Part shown: piece after piece, positions 28,092 through 37,885 of the stretch
How the letters are laid out: every line of letters begins with the position of its first letter
How positions within the stretch are numbered: the first letter of the stretch is position 1
NCBI GenBank assembly: GCA_024742485.1
Contig: JANSYK010000001.1
Span: 682,001 to 746,000 of the forward strand
DNA from: Alphaproteobacteria bacterium
GTDB lineage: Bacteria > Pseudomonadota > Alphaproteobacteria > Rhizobiales > Rhizobiaceae
Reading direction: 5' to 3'
DNA: 64,000 bases
Notes under the pieces: model-generated
The model's input: the letters and a program-made list of their open reading frames with translations, nothing else
What the model was told of the DNA's origin: nothing
The model's database searches: none
Position numbers and translations under genes: made by a program

Positions 28092-28607
28092 TTACTGATA
28101 GAGCTGAGGATTGTGCCGATAAATGAGGGCCGGAGCGCCAAACAGATCATGTTTGCGCTCATAGCTTGCACCGAGGCGCTCCGCCAGCGCCATCGACCGT
28201 TCATTGCCTTCCAGGATCAGGCTGATGGCGGTCGTCCAGCCCAGCGTGTTGAAGACGTGGCGCAGACAGGTCTGAGCAGCCTCATGGGCATAACCGCGCC
28301 CCTCGAAACCGTCCATCATCAGCCAGCTCATTTCCGGTTCCGGCCAGCCCTCGGCACAGGTTGGGCCGATCACGCCGCAAAACGCGCCGGATTGCTTCTC
28401 TTCCAAGGCAAATGGACCATAACCGCGAAGGGTCCAATGGCCAGACTCAGCGGCAAAGGTCTGCCAGGCCGCCAGGCGGTCCAGCGGTCCACCACGGTAG
28501 CGCGACCGGTCAGTGGCATAAAAGGCGCAATAGGGTTCAAAATCATCATAGCGGATTTGCCGCAGGATCAGATGCTCAGTCTCAAGCGTTTTCACACTGT
28601 CATTCAT
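28092..28607 (-). CDS. GNAT family N-acetyltransferase
   Basis: A 171-residue acetyl-CoA-dependent transferase of the RimJ/RimL-like GNAT group. LETEHLILRQIRYDDFEPY is the first strand-helix, EMSWLMMDGFEGRGYAHEAA carries the acetyl-CoA-binding GRGYA loop, and LILEGNERSMALAERLGASY is the last strand. The acceptor is unknown. It is 14 bases upstream of the metallophosphoesterase gene in the same direction. Confidence 0.9.
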   Translation of the reverse strand: MNDSVKTLETEHLILRQIRYDDFEPYCAFYATDRSRYRGGPLDRLAAWQTFAAESGHWTLRGYGPFALEEKQSGAFCGVIGPTCAEGWPEPEMSWLMMDGFEGRGYAHEAAQTCLRHVFNTLGWTTAISLILEGNERSMALAERLGASYERKHDLFGAPALIYRHNPQLYQ

Positions 28608-28669
28608 ATCAATGGGAACCTCCGTAAACTGTTCACAACGGACCTGCCGGCCCAGGCTGATCGAAAAAC

Positions 28670-29728
28670 CTACGTCTGCGCAAGGTCGGGATGATCATAG
28701 GCTTCGGGATAGGTGATCGGATGTAGCGGCCCCAATGGCACCACATTGTTCCAGGAGCGGCCAAAATATCCCTGGCGGCAATGCACCAGTGAATTGCTCG
28801 ACGCTACGCCGGGAAGCGCGTGAACGCGGCACAGCCAGCGCCAGAGATGTGCGTAGTCCATGATCCTGGCGCCATTCAGCTTCATTCGGACATAATAGAC
28901 CGGATCGTGCCGGTAGAGCGTTGGGAACAGGCGCAGATCAGCCTCGGTAAACGTTTCGCCAACCAGAAACGGCCGACCATCGGAAGCCAACAACTCCTCC
29001 AATGTCCGCAGCATGGCAAAGTAGTTTTCAAACGCCGTCGCATACACGTCCTGACGGGATGAAAACCCGGCCTTGTAGGCGCCGTTGTTGATCTTGTTGT
29101 AGATCAGTTCGTTCAGGCGGTCGATTTCCTCGCGAACCGGTGCGTCACCGTCTGCCATCGGGTAAAGGTCGGGACGGTCGGCGTCGGACAGCCTGCTACC
29201 CAGTGGCTTGGCCTGCCGGTTGAGCATGCGGATAATCTCGGCGCTCTCATTGGATAGGATGCGCTTTGTCTTCTTGTCGTATAGAATCGGCAGGCTTGTT
29301 TCCTTCGATCCCTCCGCCTCGTAAATCTGCTTTGCAAGACGAAACTGCTTGCCGGTGGCGGTCTCCATCGTGCATTCCGGCAATGGCGTTCCGGTCAGGG
29401 TCGCGACCCTGCCAGGATTGAATTCCCAAAGCCCGGACGCGACCGGATCATCATCTAGGGTGCGGTTCGGAAAAGCCACATCCATGGAAACGCAGTTCTC
29501 GAGACCCAGAATATTCCGTGCCAATGTCACCCTGTGACACCATGGACAGTTGAGAGCCACAAACAGGTGGTAGCGGTCCGGTTCAGCTGGAAAGTCAGGG
29601 TCTTCGCCCAGAACGTTTCGAAATCCGCTGACACCACGAACGAATTCGCCCCTTGCCCGGCGGGACACCGCATCCGTCTGCGACTCCTCAACAGCAGTAT
29701 CGGAAGCATCGGATTTCGGATCTGACAT
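28670..29728 (-). CDS. Glutathionyl-hydroquinone reductase (Xi-class GST)
   Basis: A 352-residue GST of the Xi class, homologous to YqjG/PcpF/ECM4. The catalytic Cys61 is in NCPWCHR; ESAEIIRMLN and a large C-terminal helical domain with YYVRMKLNGARIMDY follow. These enzymes remove glutathione from glutathionyl-hydroquinones. The start at 29728 is preferred; the open frame reaches 29791. Confidence 0.92.
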   Translation of the reverse strand: MSDPKSDASDTAVEESQTDAVSRRARGEFVRGVSGFRNVLGEDPDFPAEPDRYHLFVALNCPWCHRVTLARNILGLENCVSMDVAFPNRTLDDDPVASGLWEFNPGRVATLTGTPLPECTMETATGKQFRLAKQIYEAEGSKETSLPILYDKKTKRILSNESAEIIRMLNRQAKPLGSRLSDADRPDLYPMADGDAPVREEIDRLNELIYNKINNGAYKAGFSSRQDVYATAFENYFAMLRTLEELLASDGRPFLVGETFTEADLRLFPTLYRHDPVYYVRMKLNGARIMDYAHLWRWLCRVHALPGVASSNSLVHCRQGYFGRSWNNVVPLGPLHPITYPEAYDHPDLAQT

Positions 29729-29847
29729 GGCGAATGCTCTCGGGTCGTTCAGCGATTCCGGACATGATAGCGAACTGAATGCGGGCCGCAATGCGAGGCG
29801 CGTGTGTCGACATTTCGAACAGAAGCCGTTTTCTGCTAGGAAGCCGC

Positions 29848-30273
29848 ATGCCGATGCCTCAGCAATATCAACGTGCCTCTCCGGTTTTTGACAAGATCCT
29901 CAACGATCTGAAAGAGACGCTTGACCTTGCAACCCGCAATCAGGCCTATACCTGCCTTCAATCAGTGCTGATTGTCTTTCGCCGACGATTGCGTCCGTCC
30001 CAGATATTGGCGTTCGCCGACCTCTTGCCGCCAGTTGTGCGGGCCATTTTCGTCGCCGACTGGAATGACGGTGAATTTGTATCCGGCTTCGGCAAGAAGG
30101 AGGAACTGACCGAGGAAGTCAGGTCCATTCGTCGCCACCACAATTTCTCAGGTGACAATGTGATTGAAGGGGTCACATCGGTTTTGCGCGGTACCATGGA
30201 TGAAGGTTCGCTGGAAGACGTCCTGGCATCCATCTCGCCGGACGCCACGGACTTCTGGTCCTTGAGACAATGA
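29848..30273 (+). CDS. DUF2267 domain protein
   Basis: A 141-residue protein with the DUF2267 layout: VFDKILNDLKETLDLATRNQ, YTCLQSVLIVFRRRLRPSQ, ILAFADLLPPVVRAIFVADW and VTSVLRGTMDEGSLEDVLA. The two helical repeats resemble phage-like domain pairs; the function is unknown. GGAAG lies 3 bases ahead of the ATG at 29848. It is convergent with alaS, 10 bases apart. Confidence 0.85.
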   Translation: MPMPQQYQRASPVFDKILNDLKETLDLATRNQAYTCLQSVLIVFRRRLRPSQILAFADLLPPVVRAIFVADWNDGEFVSGFGKKEELTEEVRSIRRHHNFSGDNVIEGVTSVLRGTMDEGSLEDVLASISPDATDFWSLRQ

Positions 30274-30283
30274 CCTGATCCGG

Positions 30284-32944
30284 TCAGGCAGCAATCGCGC
30301 CGGCAACGGCTTCAAGTGCACCATCCGCCTTCGAAGCATCGGGACCGCCGGCCTGTGCCATGTCGGGACGGCCTCCACCGCCTTTTCCGCCAAGGGCTTC
30401 GGAAGCCTTGCGCACCAGATCCACCGCACTGACACGTTCAGTCAGATCCGGCGTCACAGCAACAACGACACTGGCCTTGCCTTCACCGGACACGCCGACC
30501 AGCGCCACAACGCCGGACCCAAGGCTCGCCTTGGCATCGTCCGCCATTCCCTTCAGGTCGCGCGGCTCGACACCAGTCACCACCTTGCCGAGGAATTTCA
30601 CATCACCGACCAGGCGGGTCTGATCACCGGATGGCCCGGCCTCGCCGCCCAGGGCCAGTTTCTTTTTCAGCTCGCTGACTTCGCGCTCCAGCTTCTTTCG
30701 CTCGTCGATCAGAGACCCGACGCGCGATACGACTTCACCCGGCTGAACGCGCAGCGTTGATGCCAGCGATTTAACCCGTGTGTCCTGTTCGCTGAGATAT
30801 TGGCGGGCCGCCTCTCCCGTCAGCGCTTCCAGTCGCCGAACACCGGCAGCCACCGCGCTTTCACCGATCACGCGCACCAGACCGATATCTCCGGTGGCCT
30901 GCACATGGGTGCCGCCACACAATTCGACGGAATAGGTCTCTCCCTGCTTGTCGCCATGCAGGGCTGTTCCCATCGAAACCACCCGAACCTCGTCGCCATA
31001 TTTTTCCCCGAACAGCGCCATGGCACCTTCCGCGATGGCATCATCGACAGCCATCAATCGGGTGGTGACAGGACTGTTTTGAATGACGATTTCATTGGCG
31101 ATGTCCTCGACCGCCGAAATCTCCTCTTCACTCACCGGCTTGGGATGTGAAATATCGAATCGCAACCGGTCCGGCGCCACCAGCGACCCCTTCTGCGCCA
31201 CATGCTCACCGAGCACCTCGCGCAGGGCCTCGTGCAGAAGATGGGTCGCAGAGTGGTTTGAGCGCAGTCGGCTGCGCCGCTGATGATCCACACTCAGCAC
31301 GACTTCCGCTCCGGTCTGCACCGTACCCTCTTCAACGGATGCCACATGAACGAAAAGCCCGTCGGCCTTTTTCTGCGTATCGGTCACGGCCAGCCGAAAC
31401 CCGTCACCGGTGATCACTCCGTTGTCACCCATCTGGCCACCGGACTCCCCATAGAATGGTGTCTGGTTGACAATCAGCTGAACGGCATCGCCAGCCTTGG
31501 CAGTGTCGACGACTTCACCATCACGCACGACTGCCAGAACGACGCCTTCGGCCTGTTCCGTGTCATATCCGAGGAAATCCGTTGCGCCCAATCGGTCACG
31601 CAGTTCCAGCCAGATGGTCTCCGTTGCCGCATCGCCGGAGCCGGACCAATTGGCTCGGGCTTCGGCCTTCTGGCGCTCCATGGCCGCATCAAAGCCTGCA
31701 TCATCAACCGTGATGCCGCGCTGCCGCAGTGCATCCTGCGTCAGATCAAGCGGAAAGCCGTAAGTATCGTAGAGCTTGAATGCTGTTTCGCCGTCCAGCT
31801 CATCGCCTTCTGCAAGATTGGCACTGGCATCCGACAGCAGGTTAAGACCGCGTTCGAGGGTCTTGCGAAACCGGGTTTCCTCCAGCTTGAGCGTTTCTGA
31901 AATCAGTGCTTCGGCCCGCAGAAGTTCCGGATAGGCCCGCCCCATCTGTTCGACAAGCGACGGCAGCAATTTCCACATTAACGGCTCGTGCGCGCCAAGC
32001 AATTCCGCATGGCGCATGGCACGGCGCATAATCCGGCGCAACACATAGCCACGCCCCTCATTCGACGGCAGCACACCGTCGGCAATCAGGAACGCCGTGG
32101 AGCGCAGATGATCGGCAATCACCCGGTGGCTGCTTTGGGCCTTGCCTTCGGCCGGAACACCGGTCAATTCGACCGAAGCCGCAATCAATGCCTGGAAGAG
32201 GTCAATGTCGTAATTGTCATGTTTGCCCTGAAGAAGGGCCGCAATGCGCTCCAGCCCCATGCCTGTATCGATGGACGGTCGCGGCAGATCGACACGAAGA
32301 TCCGTTGTCTGCTGCTCATACTGCATGAAGACAAGATTCCAGATTTCGATGAAACGGTCACCATCCTCATCCGGCGATCCAGGCGGTCCACCCGGAATGT
32401 GATCGCCGTGATCATAGAAGATCTCAGAACACGGTCCGCAGGGACCCGTATCGCCCATTGCCCAGAAATTGTCGTGGGTCGGAATACGAATGATACGGTC
32501 TTCCGGCAGTCCGGCAATCTTCTTCCAGAGATCAAAGGCCTCATCATCCGTATGATAGACGGTAACGCACAGCCGGTTTGCATCGATTTCGAACTCGCGG
32601 GTCATCAGGTTCCATGCAAGTTCGATGGCGACATCCTTGAAGTAGTCCCCAAAGGAAAAATTGCCGAGCATCTCAAAGAAAGTGTGGTGGCGCGCCGTGT
32701 AACCGACATTGTCCAGATCATTGTGCTTGCCGCCGGCACGTACGCATTTCTGCGACGTCGTGGCGCGCGTATAGGAGCGGTGCTCAAGGCCCGTGAAGAC
32801 ATTCTTGAACTGCACCATGCCCGCATTGGTAAACATCAATGTCGGATCATTGCGCGGGACAAGCGGGCTCGACGCGACAATCTCGTGACCGTTCTTGCCG
32901 AAATAGTCCAAAAACGCCGATCGGATTTCGTTTACGCCAACCAT
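30284..32944 (-). CDS. alaS: Alanyl-tRNA synthetase
   Basis: An 886-residue class II synthetase: [53 protein letters not shown], the editing motif [16 protein letters not shown], and the zinc-type [13 protein letters not shown], followed by the C-Ala domain ending in [13 protein letters not shown]. The start at 32944 has AAAGGG upstream; the frame to 33064 overlaps the recA terminator. It follows recA in the same direction. Confidence 0.98.
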   Translation of the reverse strand: MVGVNEIRSAFLDYFGKNGHEIVASSPLVPRNDPTLMFTNAGMVQFKNVFTGLEHRSYTRATTSQKCVRAGGKHNDLDNVGYTARHHTFFEMLGNFSFGDYFKDVAIELAWNLMTREFEIDANRLCVTVYHTDDEAFDLWKKIAGLPEDRIIRIPTHDNFWAMGDTGPCGPCSEIFYDHGDHIPGGPPGSPDEDGDRFIEIWNLVFMQYEQQTTDLRVDLPRPSIDTGMGLERIAALLQGKHDNYDIDLFQALIAASVELTGVPAEGKAQSSHRVIADHLRSTAFLIADGVLPSNEGRGYVLRRIMRRAMRHAELLGAHEPLMWKLLPSLVEQMGRAYPELLRAEALISETLKLEETRFRKTLERGLNLLSDASANLAEGDELDGETAFKLYDTYGFPLDLTQDALRQRGITVDDAGFDAAMERQKAEARANWSGSGDAATETIWLELRDRLGATDFLGYDTEQAEGVVLAVVRDGEVVDTAKAGDAVQLIVNQTPFYGESGGQMGDNGVITGDGFRLAVTDTQKKADGLFVHVASVEEGTVQTGAEVVLSVDHQRRSRLRSNHSATHLLHEALREVLGEHVAQKGSLVAPDRLRFDISHPKPVSEEEISAVEDIANEIVIQNSPVTTRLMAVDDAIAEGAMALFGEKYGDEVRVVSMGTALHGDKQGETYSVELCGGTHVQATGDIGLVRVIGESAVAAGVRRLEALTGEAARQYLSEQDTRVKSLASTLRVQPGEVVSRVGSLIDERKKLEREVSELKKKLALGGEAGPSGDQTRLVGDVKFLGKVVTGVEPRDLKGMADDAKASLGSGVVALVGVSGEGKASVVVAVTPDLTERVSAVDLVRKASEALGGKGGGGRPDMAQAGGPDASKADGALEAVAGAIAA

Positions 32945-33070
32945 GACATGCCCTTTGAATATCGCTCTCGAGGCCGTTTCCCGAACGAACGCCCCTGTTT
33001 CCTTGCGGCTTTTATCGGTCGCTTGAACAACTGTCCAGCATGGCATGCGCGGAACCTCCGGCACACAAAA

Positions 33071-33100
33071 AACCAGCGGCGGGAAAACCCGCCGCTGGTT
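33071..33100 (-). terminator. Rho-independent terminator downstream of recA
   Basis: On the reverse strand a perfect 13-base stem, AACCAGCGGCGGG with CCCGCCGCTGGTT around TTTT, is followed by TTTTTT. It lies 29 bases after the recA stop and separates recA from alaS. Confidence 0.88.
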
Positions 33101-33129
33101 CGTTGGTTCCGCCCGGCTGAATGGAGCGG

Positions 33130-34215
33130 CTAGGCCTGCTCCGCCACATCGTCATCGCTGTCGGGACGTCCCTCTTCCAGCAATTGCTCGGCGATCAGCC
33201 CGGCATTCTGCCGCAAGGACAATTCGATCTCTTCAGCCGCTTCAGGATTGTCACGCAAAAACTGCTTGGCGTTTTCGCGGCCCTGTCCGAGACGTTGGCT
33301 GTTATAGGAGAACCAGGCACCGGATTTTTCGACAATCCCGGCCTTGACCCCCAGATCGATCAATTCACCGGTCTTGGAAACGCCCTCCCCATACATGATG
33401 TCGAATTCGACCTGTTTGAAGGGCGGTGCCATCTTGTTCTTCACGACCTTGATGCGGGTCTGGTTGCCAACCACTTCATCGCGATCCTTGACCGAACCGA
33501 TACGTCGGATATCGAGACGGACGGAGGCATAAAACTTCAGCGCGTTGCCGCCACTCGTCGTTTCCGGCGAACCGAACATGACACCGATCTTCATGCGAAT
33601 CTGGTTGATGAAAATCACCATGCAGTTCGATCGTGAAATCGACGCGGTCAATTTCCGTAGTGCCTGGCTCATCAGGCGCGCCTGCATGCCCGGCAGGGAA
33701 TCGCCCATCTCGCCTTCAATTTCCGCCCGTGGCGTCAGCGCTGCGACGGAGTCGATCACCAGAACATCGATGGCGCCCGAACGCACCAATGTGTCGGTAA
33801 TCTCCAGCGCCTGTTCGCCCGTGTCGGGTTGCGAGATCAGAAGGCTCTCAAGATCGACACCAAGCTTGCGCGCATAGATCGGATCCAGTGCGTGTTCCGC
33901 ATCGATGAAACCGCAAATCCCGCCATTCTTCTGCGCTTCGGCAATGGTGTGCAGCGCCATGGTCGTCTTGCCGGAGCTTTCCGGTCCGTAAATTTCGATA
34001 ATGCGCCCCTTGGGAAGACCACCGACACCCAGTGCGATATCCAACCCCAATGACCCGGTCGATACGGTCTCGATCTCCGTGATCTGCTCATTCGAGCCGA
34101 GTTTCATGATCGAACCCTTGCCGAAGGCCCGCTCAATCTGCGTGAGCGCCGCATCAAGCGCTTTGCTTTTGTCCACCGAATTTTCCTCTACAAGCCGCAA
34201 CGAGTTCTGAGCCAT
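33130..34215 (-). CDS. recA: Recombinase RecA
   Basis: A 361-residue strand-exchange protein and LexA co-protease. Walker [30 protein letters not shown] and QIRMKIG are diagnostic, and an acidic C-terminal tail ends SDDDVAEQA. The start at 34215 ([20 protein letters not shown]) has GGTGGA upstream. The promoter carries an SOS-like box, so it is probably LexA-controlled. Confidence 0.99.
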   Translation of the reverse strand: MAQNSLRLVEENSVDKSKALDAALTQIERAFGKGSIMKLGSNEQITEIETVSTGSLGLDIALGVGGLPKGRIIEIYGPESSGKTTMALHTIAEAQKNGGICGFIDAEHALDPIYARKLGVDLESLLISQPDTGEQALEITDTLVRSGAIDVLVIDSVAALTPRAEIEGEMGDSLPGMQARLMSQALRKLTASISRSNCMVIFINQIRMKIGVMFGSPETTSGGNALKFYASVRLDIRRIGSVKDRDEVVGNQTRIKVVKNKMAPPFKQVEFDIMYGEGVSKTGELIDLGVKAGIVEKSGAWFSYNSQRLGQGRENAKQFLRDNPEAAEEIELSLRQNAGLIAEQLLEEGRPDSDDDVAEQA

Positions 34216-34271
34216 TCCGTCCACCTTTAGGTTATATACGCATTGCTGGCAATGAATGCCGCATGGACAGG

Positions 34272-34300
34272 AATGTACTCTATTTGTTCTCATTTGACAA
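34272..34300 (-). promoter_or_regulatory. recA promoter with SOS-type box
   Basis: On the reverse strand TTGTCA, a 17-base spacer and TACATT form a good sigma-70 promoter, about 57 bases from the recA ATG. Inside the spacer lies GAAC-N7-GTAC (34275-34289), one base from the alphaproteobacterial LexA box GAAC-N7-GAAC, so LexA would cover the promoter. Confidence 0.6.
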
Positions 34301-34608
34301 CTTGGAATTAAATAACTGATATTATTGTATAAAAATTGATGTGTTCTGTTTATGTCTCACACAGGTGTCAATGAAACGTTCCCATGCGGCGGTCGATTCA
34401 CGATATCCTATCCGGACCAGGCGATTCGAACCGGATCATGGCAACCATCCGGCAGCGGTTGCGCAAAACGCGTAGTTCCTGCCATCACCGGAACAGATCA
34501 TTGGCCGTTCATGCCTTGCCCCGAGGCGCCGAAATTGCGAGGAAATTGGCTCTGGCCTAGACTGGTCGCCAGGAGATGATCACCACAATGCCGCAGGATG
34601 ATTGATCC
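34301..34608. other. recA-psuK intergenic region
   Basis: About 390 bases separate the divergent starts of recA and psuK. Besides the recA promoter and a psuK promoter candidate I see nothing clear; a 75-codon frame at 34352 has no plausible ribosome site or composition. Confidence 0.5.
34535..34563 (+). promoter_or_regulatory. Candidate sigma-70 promoter for psuK
   Basis: TTGCGA, a 17-base spacer and TAGACT end 46 bases before the psuK start codon. Both hexamers are near consensus. Confidence 0.45.
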
Positions 34609-35544
34609 ATGACCCGCTTTCTTGTTCTCGGCGGTGCCCATCTCGACCGGCGCGCCACCCTTTTGGCCGAAACCCGCCCCGGTGCCAGCAATCCCGGCCA
34701 CTGGTATGAAGAACCCGGCGGTGGCGGTTTCAATGCCGCGCAAAATCTGTCGCGCCTCGGCAACCATGTCCAGTTGGTGTCCGTGCGCGGTGGCGACCAG
34801 GCGGGCGAAGCGGTCGCCCAGGCTGCCGAGGCAGCGGGCATCATCGATATGGCTCAGGTCTTTCTCGATCGAGCCACTCCCAGCTACTCGGCCATTCTGG
34901 AACACGATCGCAATCTGCTGATCGGTGTCGCCCATATGGATCTCTATGACCATTTTTCTCTGCGCCAATTGTCCCGGCGATCGATACGGGAGGCACTGGA
35001 AGGCAGCGATCAAGTGCTATGCGACGCCAACCTGCCGCAGGACACCCTTGCCGCTCTCGCCGCCAAAGCTGCAGATGCGGGCAAGCCGCTTGCCGCCATA
35101 GCCATTTCACCGGCAAAGGTCATCCGCCTCTCCGACCAGTTGCCTCATCTGTCGATCCTCTTCATGAACGAGGCGGAAGCCACAACATTGAGCGGCGATG
35201 AAACGCCGGAAAACTGGCCGACTCGGCTTCGCGCCGCGGGATTGCAAAGCGCGATCATCACCAGGGGCGCCGAACCATTGGTCGGCTTTGATCCCGAGTG
35301 CGTTTTTCAGATCGCCACGCCACCGGTAACAGATGTTGCCGACGTAACCGGCGCCGGTGATGCGCTCGCAGCGGCCACACTGAACGCGCTCCACAATGGG
35401 ACGCCGCTTCCGCAAGCGGCGCGGGCCGGGATTGCCGCCGCGTCGATCACCATCCAGTGTGTCTCGGCAACCGCCGCCGAGCTGAACGACAAGGTCCTCG
35501 ACGAAGCAATGGCTCTTGTGCCGGAGCCCGATCTTCTGTCATGA
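34609..35544 (+). CDS. psuK: PfkB-family kinase, probable pseudouridine kinase
   Basis: A 311-residue ribokinase-fold kinase. PGGGGFNAAQNLSRLG-like substrate loop, VRGGDQAGEAVA, and the ATP/anion hole VADVTGAGDALAAATLNAL are seen. PfkB kinases are hard to assign alone, but the next gene, 30 bases on, is pseudouridine-5'-phosphate glycosidase. A pseudouridine kinase is therefore the best reading: pseudouridine to pseudouridine-5'-P, then to uracil and ribose-5-P. Confidence 0.85.
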   Translation: MTRFLVLGGAHLDRRATLLAETRPGASNPGHWYEEPGGGGFNAAQNLSRLGNHVQLVSVRGGDQAGEAVAQAAEAAGIIDMAQVFLDRATPSYSAILEHDRNLLIGVAHMDLYDHFSLRQLSRRSIREALEGSDQVLCDANLPQDTLAALAAKAADAGKPLAAIAISPAKVIRLSDQLPHLSILFMNEAEATTLSGDETPENWPTRLRAAGLQSAIITRGAEPLVGFDPECVFQIATPPVTDVADVTGAGDALAAATLNALHNGTPLPQAARAGIAAASITIQCVSATAAELNDKVLDEAMALVPEPDLLS

Positions 35545-35574
35545 GACGGTTTCGATGATTCCAACCAGGACCTT

Positions 35575-36495
35575 ATGATGGCCAGTGCCCTTCCCCTCAC
35601 CTTTTCGCCAGACGTCCGCCGGGCGCTGGATGCCGGACAACCGGTCGTCGCGCTGGAATCCACCATCATCACCCATGGCATGCCCTGGCCTGGCAATCTG
35701 GAAATGGCACTGGCAGTCGAGGCCATCATTCGCGACGGTGGCGCCGTGCCGGCAACCATTGCAGTTCTCGATGGCAAGCTGCATATCGGTCTCGAGGAGG
35801 ACCGGTTGACCCACCTGGCCAAAACCTCGGATGCCCTGAAGGTCTCGCGCGCAGACCTGCCATTTGCCATGGCGACGGGCCGAACCGGCGCAACCACCGT
35901 CGCCGCCACGATGATTGCTGCCGAACGGGCGGGCATCAGGGTTTTCGCCACCGGCGGTATCGGCGGGGTTCATCGCGGCGCAGAAGAAAGCTTCGACATT
36001 TCCGCCGACCTGGACGAACTTGCCCGGACGAAAGTCATCGTGGTCTGTGCCGGTGCCAAAGCGATCCTCGATATTCCCAAGACCCTGGAGGTCCTGGAAT
36101 CGAAAGGCGTGCCGGTGGTAACATTCGCAAGCGACACGCTGCCGGCCTTCTGGTCCCGCGAATCCGGAATATCCACGCCGCTGCGGCTCGATGATCCGGC
36201 GCAGATCGTCGGCTTTCAGCATGCTCGCGACAGCCTTGGCATCGACGGTGGCATGCTGGTTGCCAATCCCGTTCCCCAGGACCACGAGATTCCCCGCGAA
36301 GAGATGGAGCGCCACATTTCCGAAGCTCTGCAACAGGCCGAGGCACAGGGGATCAAGGGCAAGGATGTCACGCCTTTCCTGCTTGCGAATATCTTCGAGA
36401 TCACCGGCGGCAGAAGCCTTGAGACCAATATTGCCCTCGTCAAGAACAACGCCGTTTTGGCGGCACGGATCGCAAGCGCCTTCCCGTCCAATTGA
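35575..36495 (+). CDS. psuG: Pseudouridine-5'-phosphate glycosidase
   Basis: A 306-residue lyase that splits pseudouridine-5'-P to uracil and ribose-5-P. Diagnostic motifs are QPVVALESTIITHGMPWP, RTGATTVAATMIAAERAGI, VFATGGIGGVHRGAEESFDI, the catalytic-Lys stretch CAGAKAILDIPKTLEVLE, and a final EITGGRSLETNIALVKNNA. It follows the kinase gene by 30 bases and runs into the DUF3052 gene after 11 more. Confidence 0.96.
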   Translation: MMASALPLTFSPDVRRALDAGQPVVALESTIITHGMPWPGNLEMALAVEAIIRDGGAVPATIAVLDGKLHIGLEEDRLTHLAKTSDALKVSRADLPFAMATGRTGATTVAATMIAAERAGIRVFATGGIGGVHRGAEESFDISADLDELARTKVIVVCAGAKAILDIPKTLEVLESKGVPVVTFASDTLPAFWSRESGISTPLRLDDPAQIVGFQHARDSLGIDGGMLVANPVPQDHEIPREEMERHISEALQQAEAQGIKGKDVTPFLLANIFEITGGRSLETNIALVKNNAVLAARIASAFPSN

Positions 36496-36506
36496 GGAAG
36501 CCGACC

Positions 36507-36911
36507 ATGACGGGCTATTCCGGAACGCCACTGGCCAAGAAGCTCACCCTGAAAGACGGCTTTCGCGTGTTTTGGCTCGACATGCCGGCCAGTGTCCGCG
36601 AGGAAATCGCCACACAGAAGCTGGATCTCGTCAATGTCGGCCGCACAGACGAAATGGACGCCGCCCACCTCTTTGTCACCGAAGCCGCTCTGCTGCGTGA
36701 GCTGTTGACCGGACTGCGCGGCACCATCGCCCAGAACGGCATGATCTGGGTGTCGTGGCCCAAAAAGGCCTCGAAACGCCCGACCGACATCACAGAAGAC
36801 GTCATTCGCGCCATTGCCCTCCCGATGGGACTGGTCGACATAAAGGTGTGTGCGGTTGATGCGGTGTGGTCGGGCCTGAAGCTGGTGATACGTAAGGAAC
36901 TTCGCATCTGA
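36507..36911 (+). CDS. DUF3052 family protein
   Basis: A 134-residue protein opening TGYSGTPLAKKLTLKDG, with LRGTIAQNGMIWVSWPKKAS and ALPMGLVDIKVCAVDAVWSG. These are standard DUF3052 features. Function is unknown. The ATG at 36507 has GAGGAAG 8 bases upstream and follows psuG by 11 bases, so it belongs to the psuK-psuG transcript. Confidence 0.9.
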   Translation: MTGYSGTPLAKKLTLKDGFRVFWLDMPASVREEIATQKLDLVNVGRTDEMDAAHLFVTEAALLRELLTGLRGTIAQNGMIWVSWPKKASKRPTDITEDVIRAIALPMGLVDIKVCAVDAVWSGLKLVIRKELRI

Positions 36912-36918
36912 ACGGCAA

Positions 36919-36946
36919 AAGGCGCCGATCTTTCGACCAGCGCCTT
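36919..36946. terminator. Candidate terminator after the psuK-psuG operon
   Basis: AAGGCGC and GCGCCTT form a 7-base stem with a 14-base loop. A-rich flanks allow action in either direction, but neither side has a strong T-run. It lies between the DUF3052 gene and the convergent YiaD-like lipoprotein gene. Confidence 0.4.
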
Positions 36947-37066
36947 ACGACAAAAAACAATACGTTCCGGGCAATTCAGATTATTGCGCAATCGGCAGAA
37001 CCCGAATGCAACAATGAAATCAACCCGCTGCCCCTTGTTCCGTTTCCGGCAATACGTTGAGACGAC

Positions 37067-37717
37067 CTAGGAAAGCGGTACGATCTGGATCTCGACCCGC
37101 CGGTTTTGCGCGCGGCCGGCTTCGGTCGCATTGCTGGCAATAGGCCGTTCCTCGCCAAACCCGGTGACATACATGCGGCGTGGATCGACCCGTTGAGCTG
37201 ATAGGTAGCTCGAAACCGACTGCGCACGCTGCTGCGACAGATTGAGATTGTATTGGGCGGTTCCGGTTGTGTCCGTGTAGCCGTATACATCGACGAGAGT
37301 CTGGTTGTACTTGTTGAGCACCAGAGCAACCGAGTTGAGCGTCGGGTAGAAGCTCGGATCGATCTGCGCCTGATTGAGCGCGAATGTGATATTGGACGGC
37401 ATGTTCAAGATGATGTTGTTGCCATTGCGCGTCACCGACACACCGGTTCCCTGCAATTGGGCACGCAACTCCGATTCCTGCCGGTCCACGTAATTACCGA
37501 CGGCACCACCGGCGAGTGCGCCAATGCCCGCTCCGATCAGCGCGTTGCGGCGGTCATTGCCACCGGCCAGCAGCCCAATACCGGCACCCAGTCCGGCGCC
37601 AAGCGCAGCGCCGCCGGCGGTCCGCGAGACCTGCCGCTCTCCCGTATAGGGATTCGACGTTGTACATGCCGCCAGGAATGTACCTGCCATCAGCAAAATT
37701 GCGATTTTCTTAACCAT
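37067..37717 (-). CDS. OmpA-like peptidoglycan-associated lipoprotein (YiaD family)
   Basis: A 216-residue outer-membrane lipoprotein. The signal peptide ends in the lipobox FLAACTT, and a glycine-zipper region (GGAALGAGLGAGIGLLAGG, then GALAGGAVGNYVDRQ) follows. The OmpA domain contains ITFALNQAQIDPSFYPTLN, VYGYTDTTGTAQYNLNLSQ and RRVEIQIVPLS. It binds peptidoglycan noncovalently. The start at 37717 is fixed by homology; the frame to 37876 enters the cckA 3' region. Confidence 0.93.
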   Translation of the reverse strand: MVKKIAILLMAGTFLAACTTSNPYTGERQVSRTAGGAALGAGLGAGIGLLAGGNDRRNALIGAGIGALAGGAVGNYVDRQESELRAQLQGTGVSVTRNGNNIILNMPSNITFALNQAQIDPSFYPTLNSVALVLNKYNQTLVDVYGYTDTTGTAQYNLNLSQQRAQSVSSYLSAQRVDPRRMYVTGFGEERPIASNATEAGRAQNRRVEIQIVPLS

Positions 37718-37885
37718 GCGACTCAAATCCCTCTCAAAGGTCCCCGCGATAATATCAAAGGCTGAAGTGGCATCAATAGCAACAATGCGGCGCCAATGTG
37801 TTCCTTTTGTGCGCAGGACCGCCAATGCATCACCCGCACAGCACACCCCATTGCGTGCGCCGCCGAGACACCTCACGGACTTTGA

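Noticed and set aside
31988-33133. 381-codon forward frame over alaS
   Set aside because: Antisense to alaS and runs through the recA terminator.
34352-34579. 75-codon frame between recA and psuK
   Set aside because: No ribosome site, odd composition, and it overlaps the psuK promoter.
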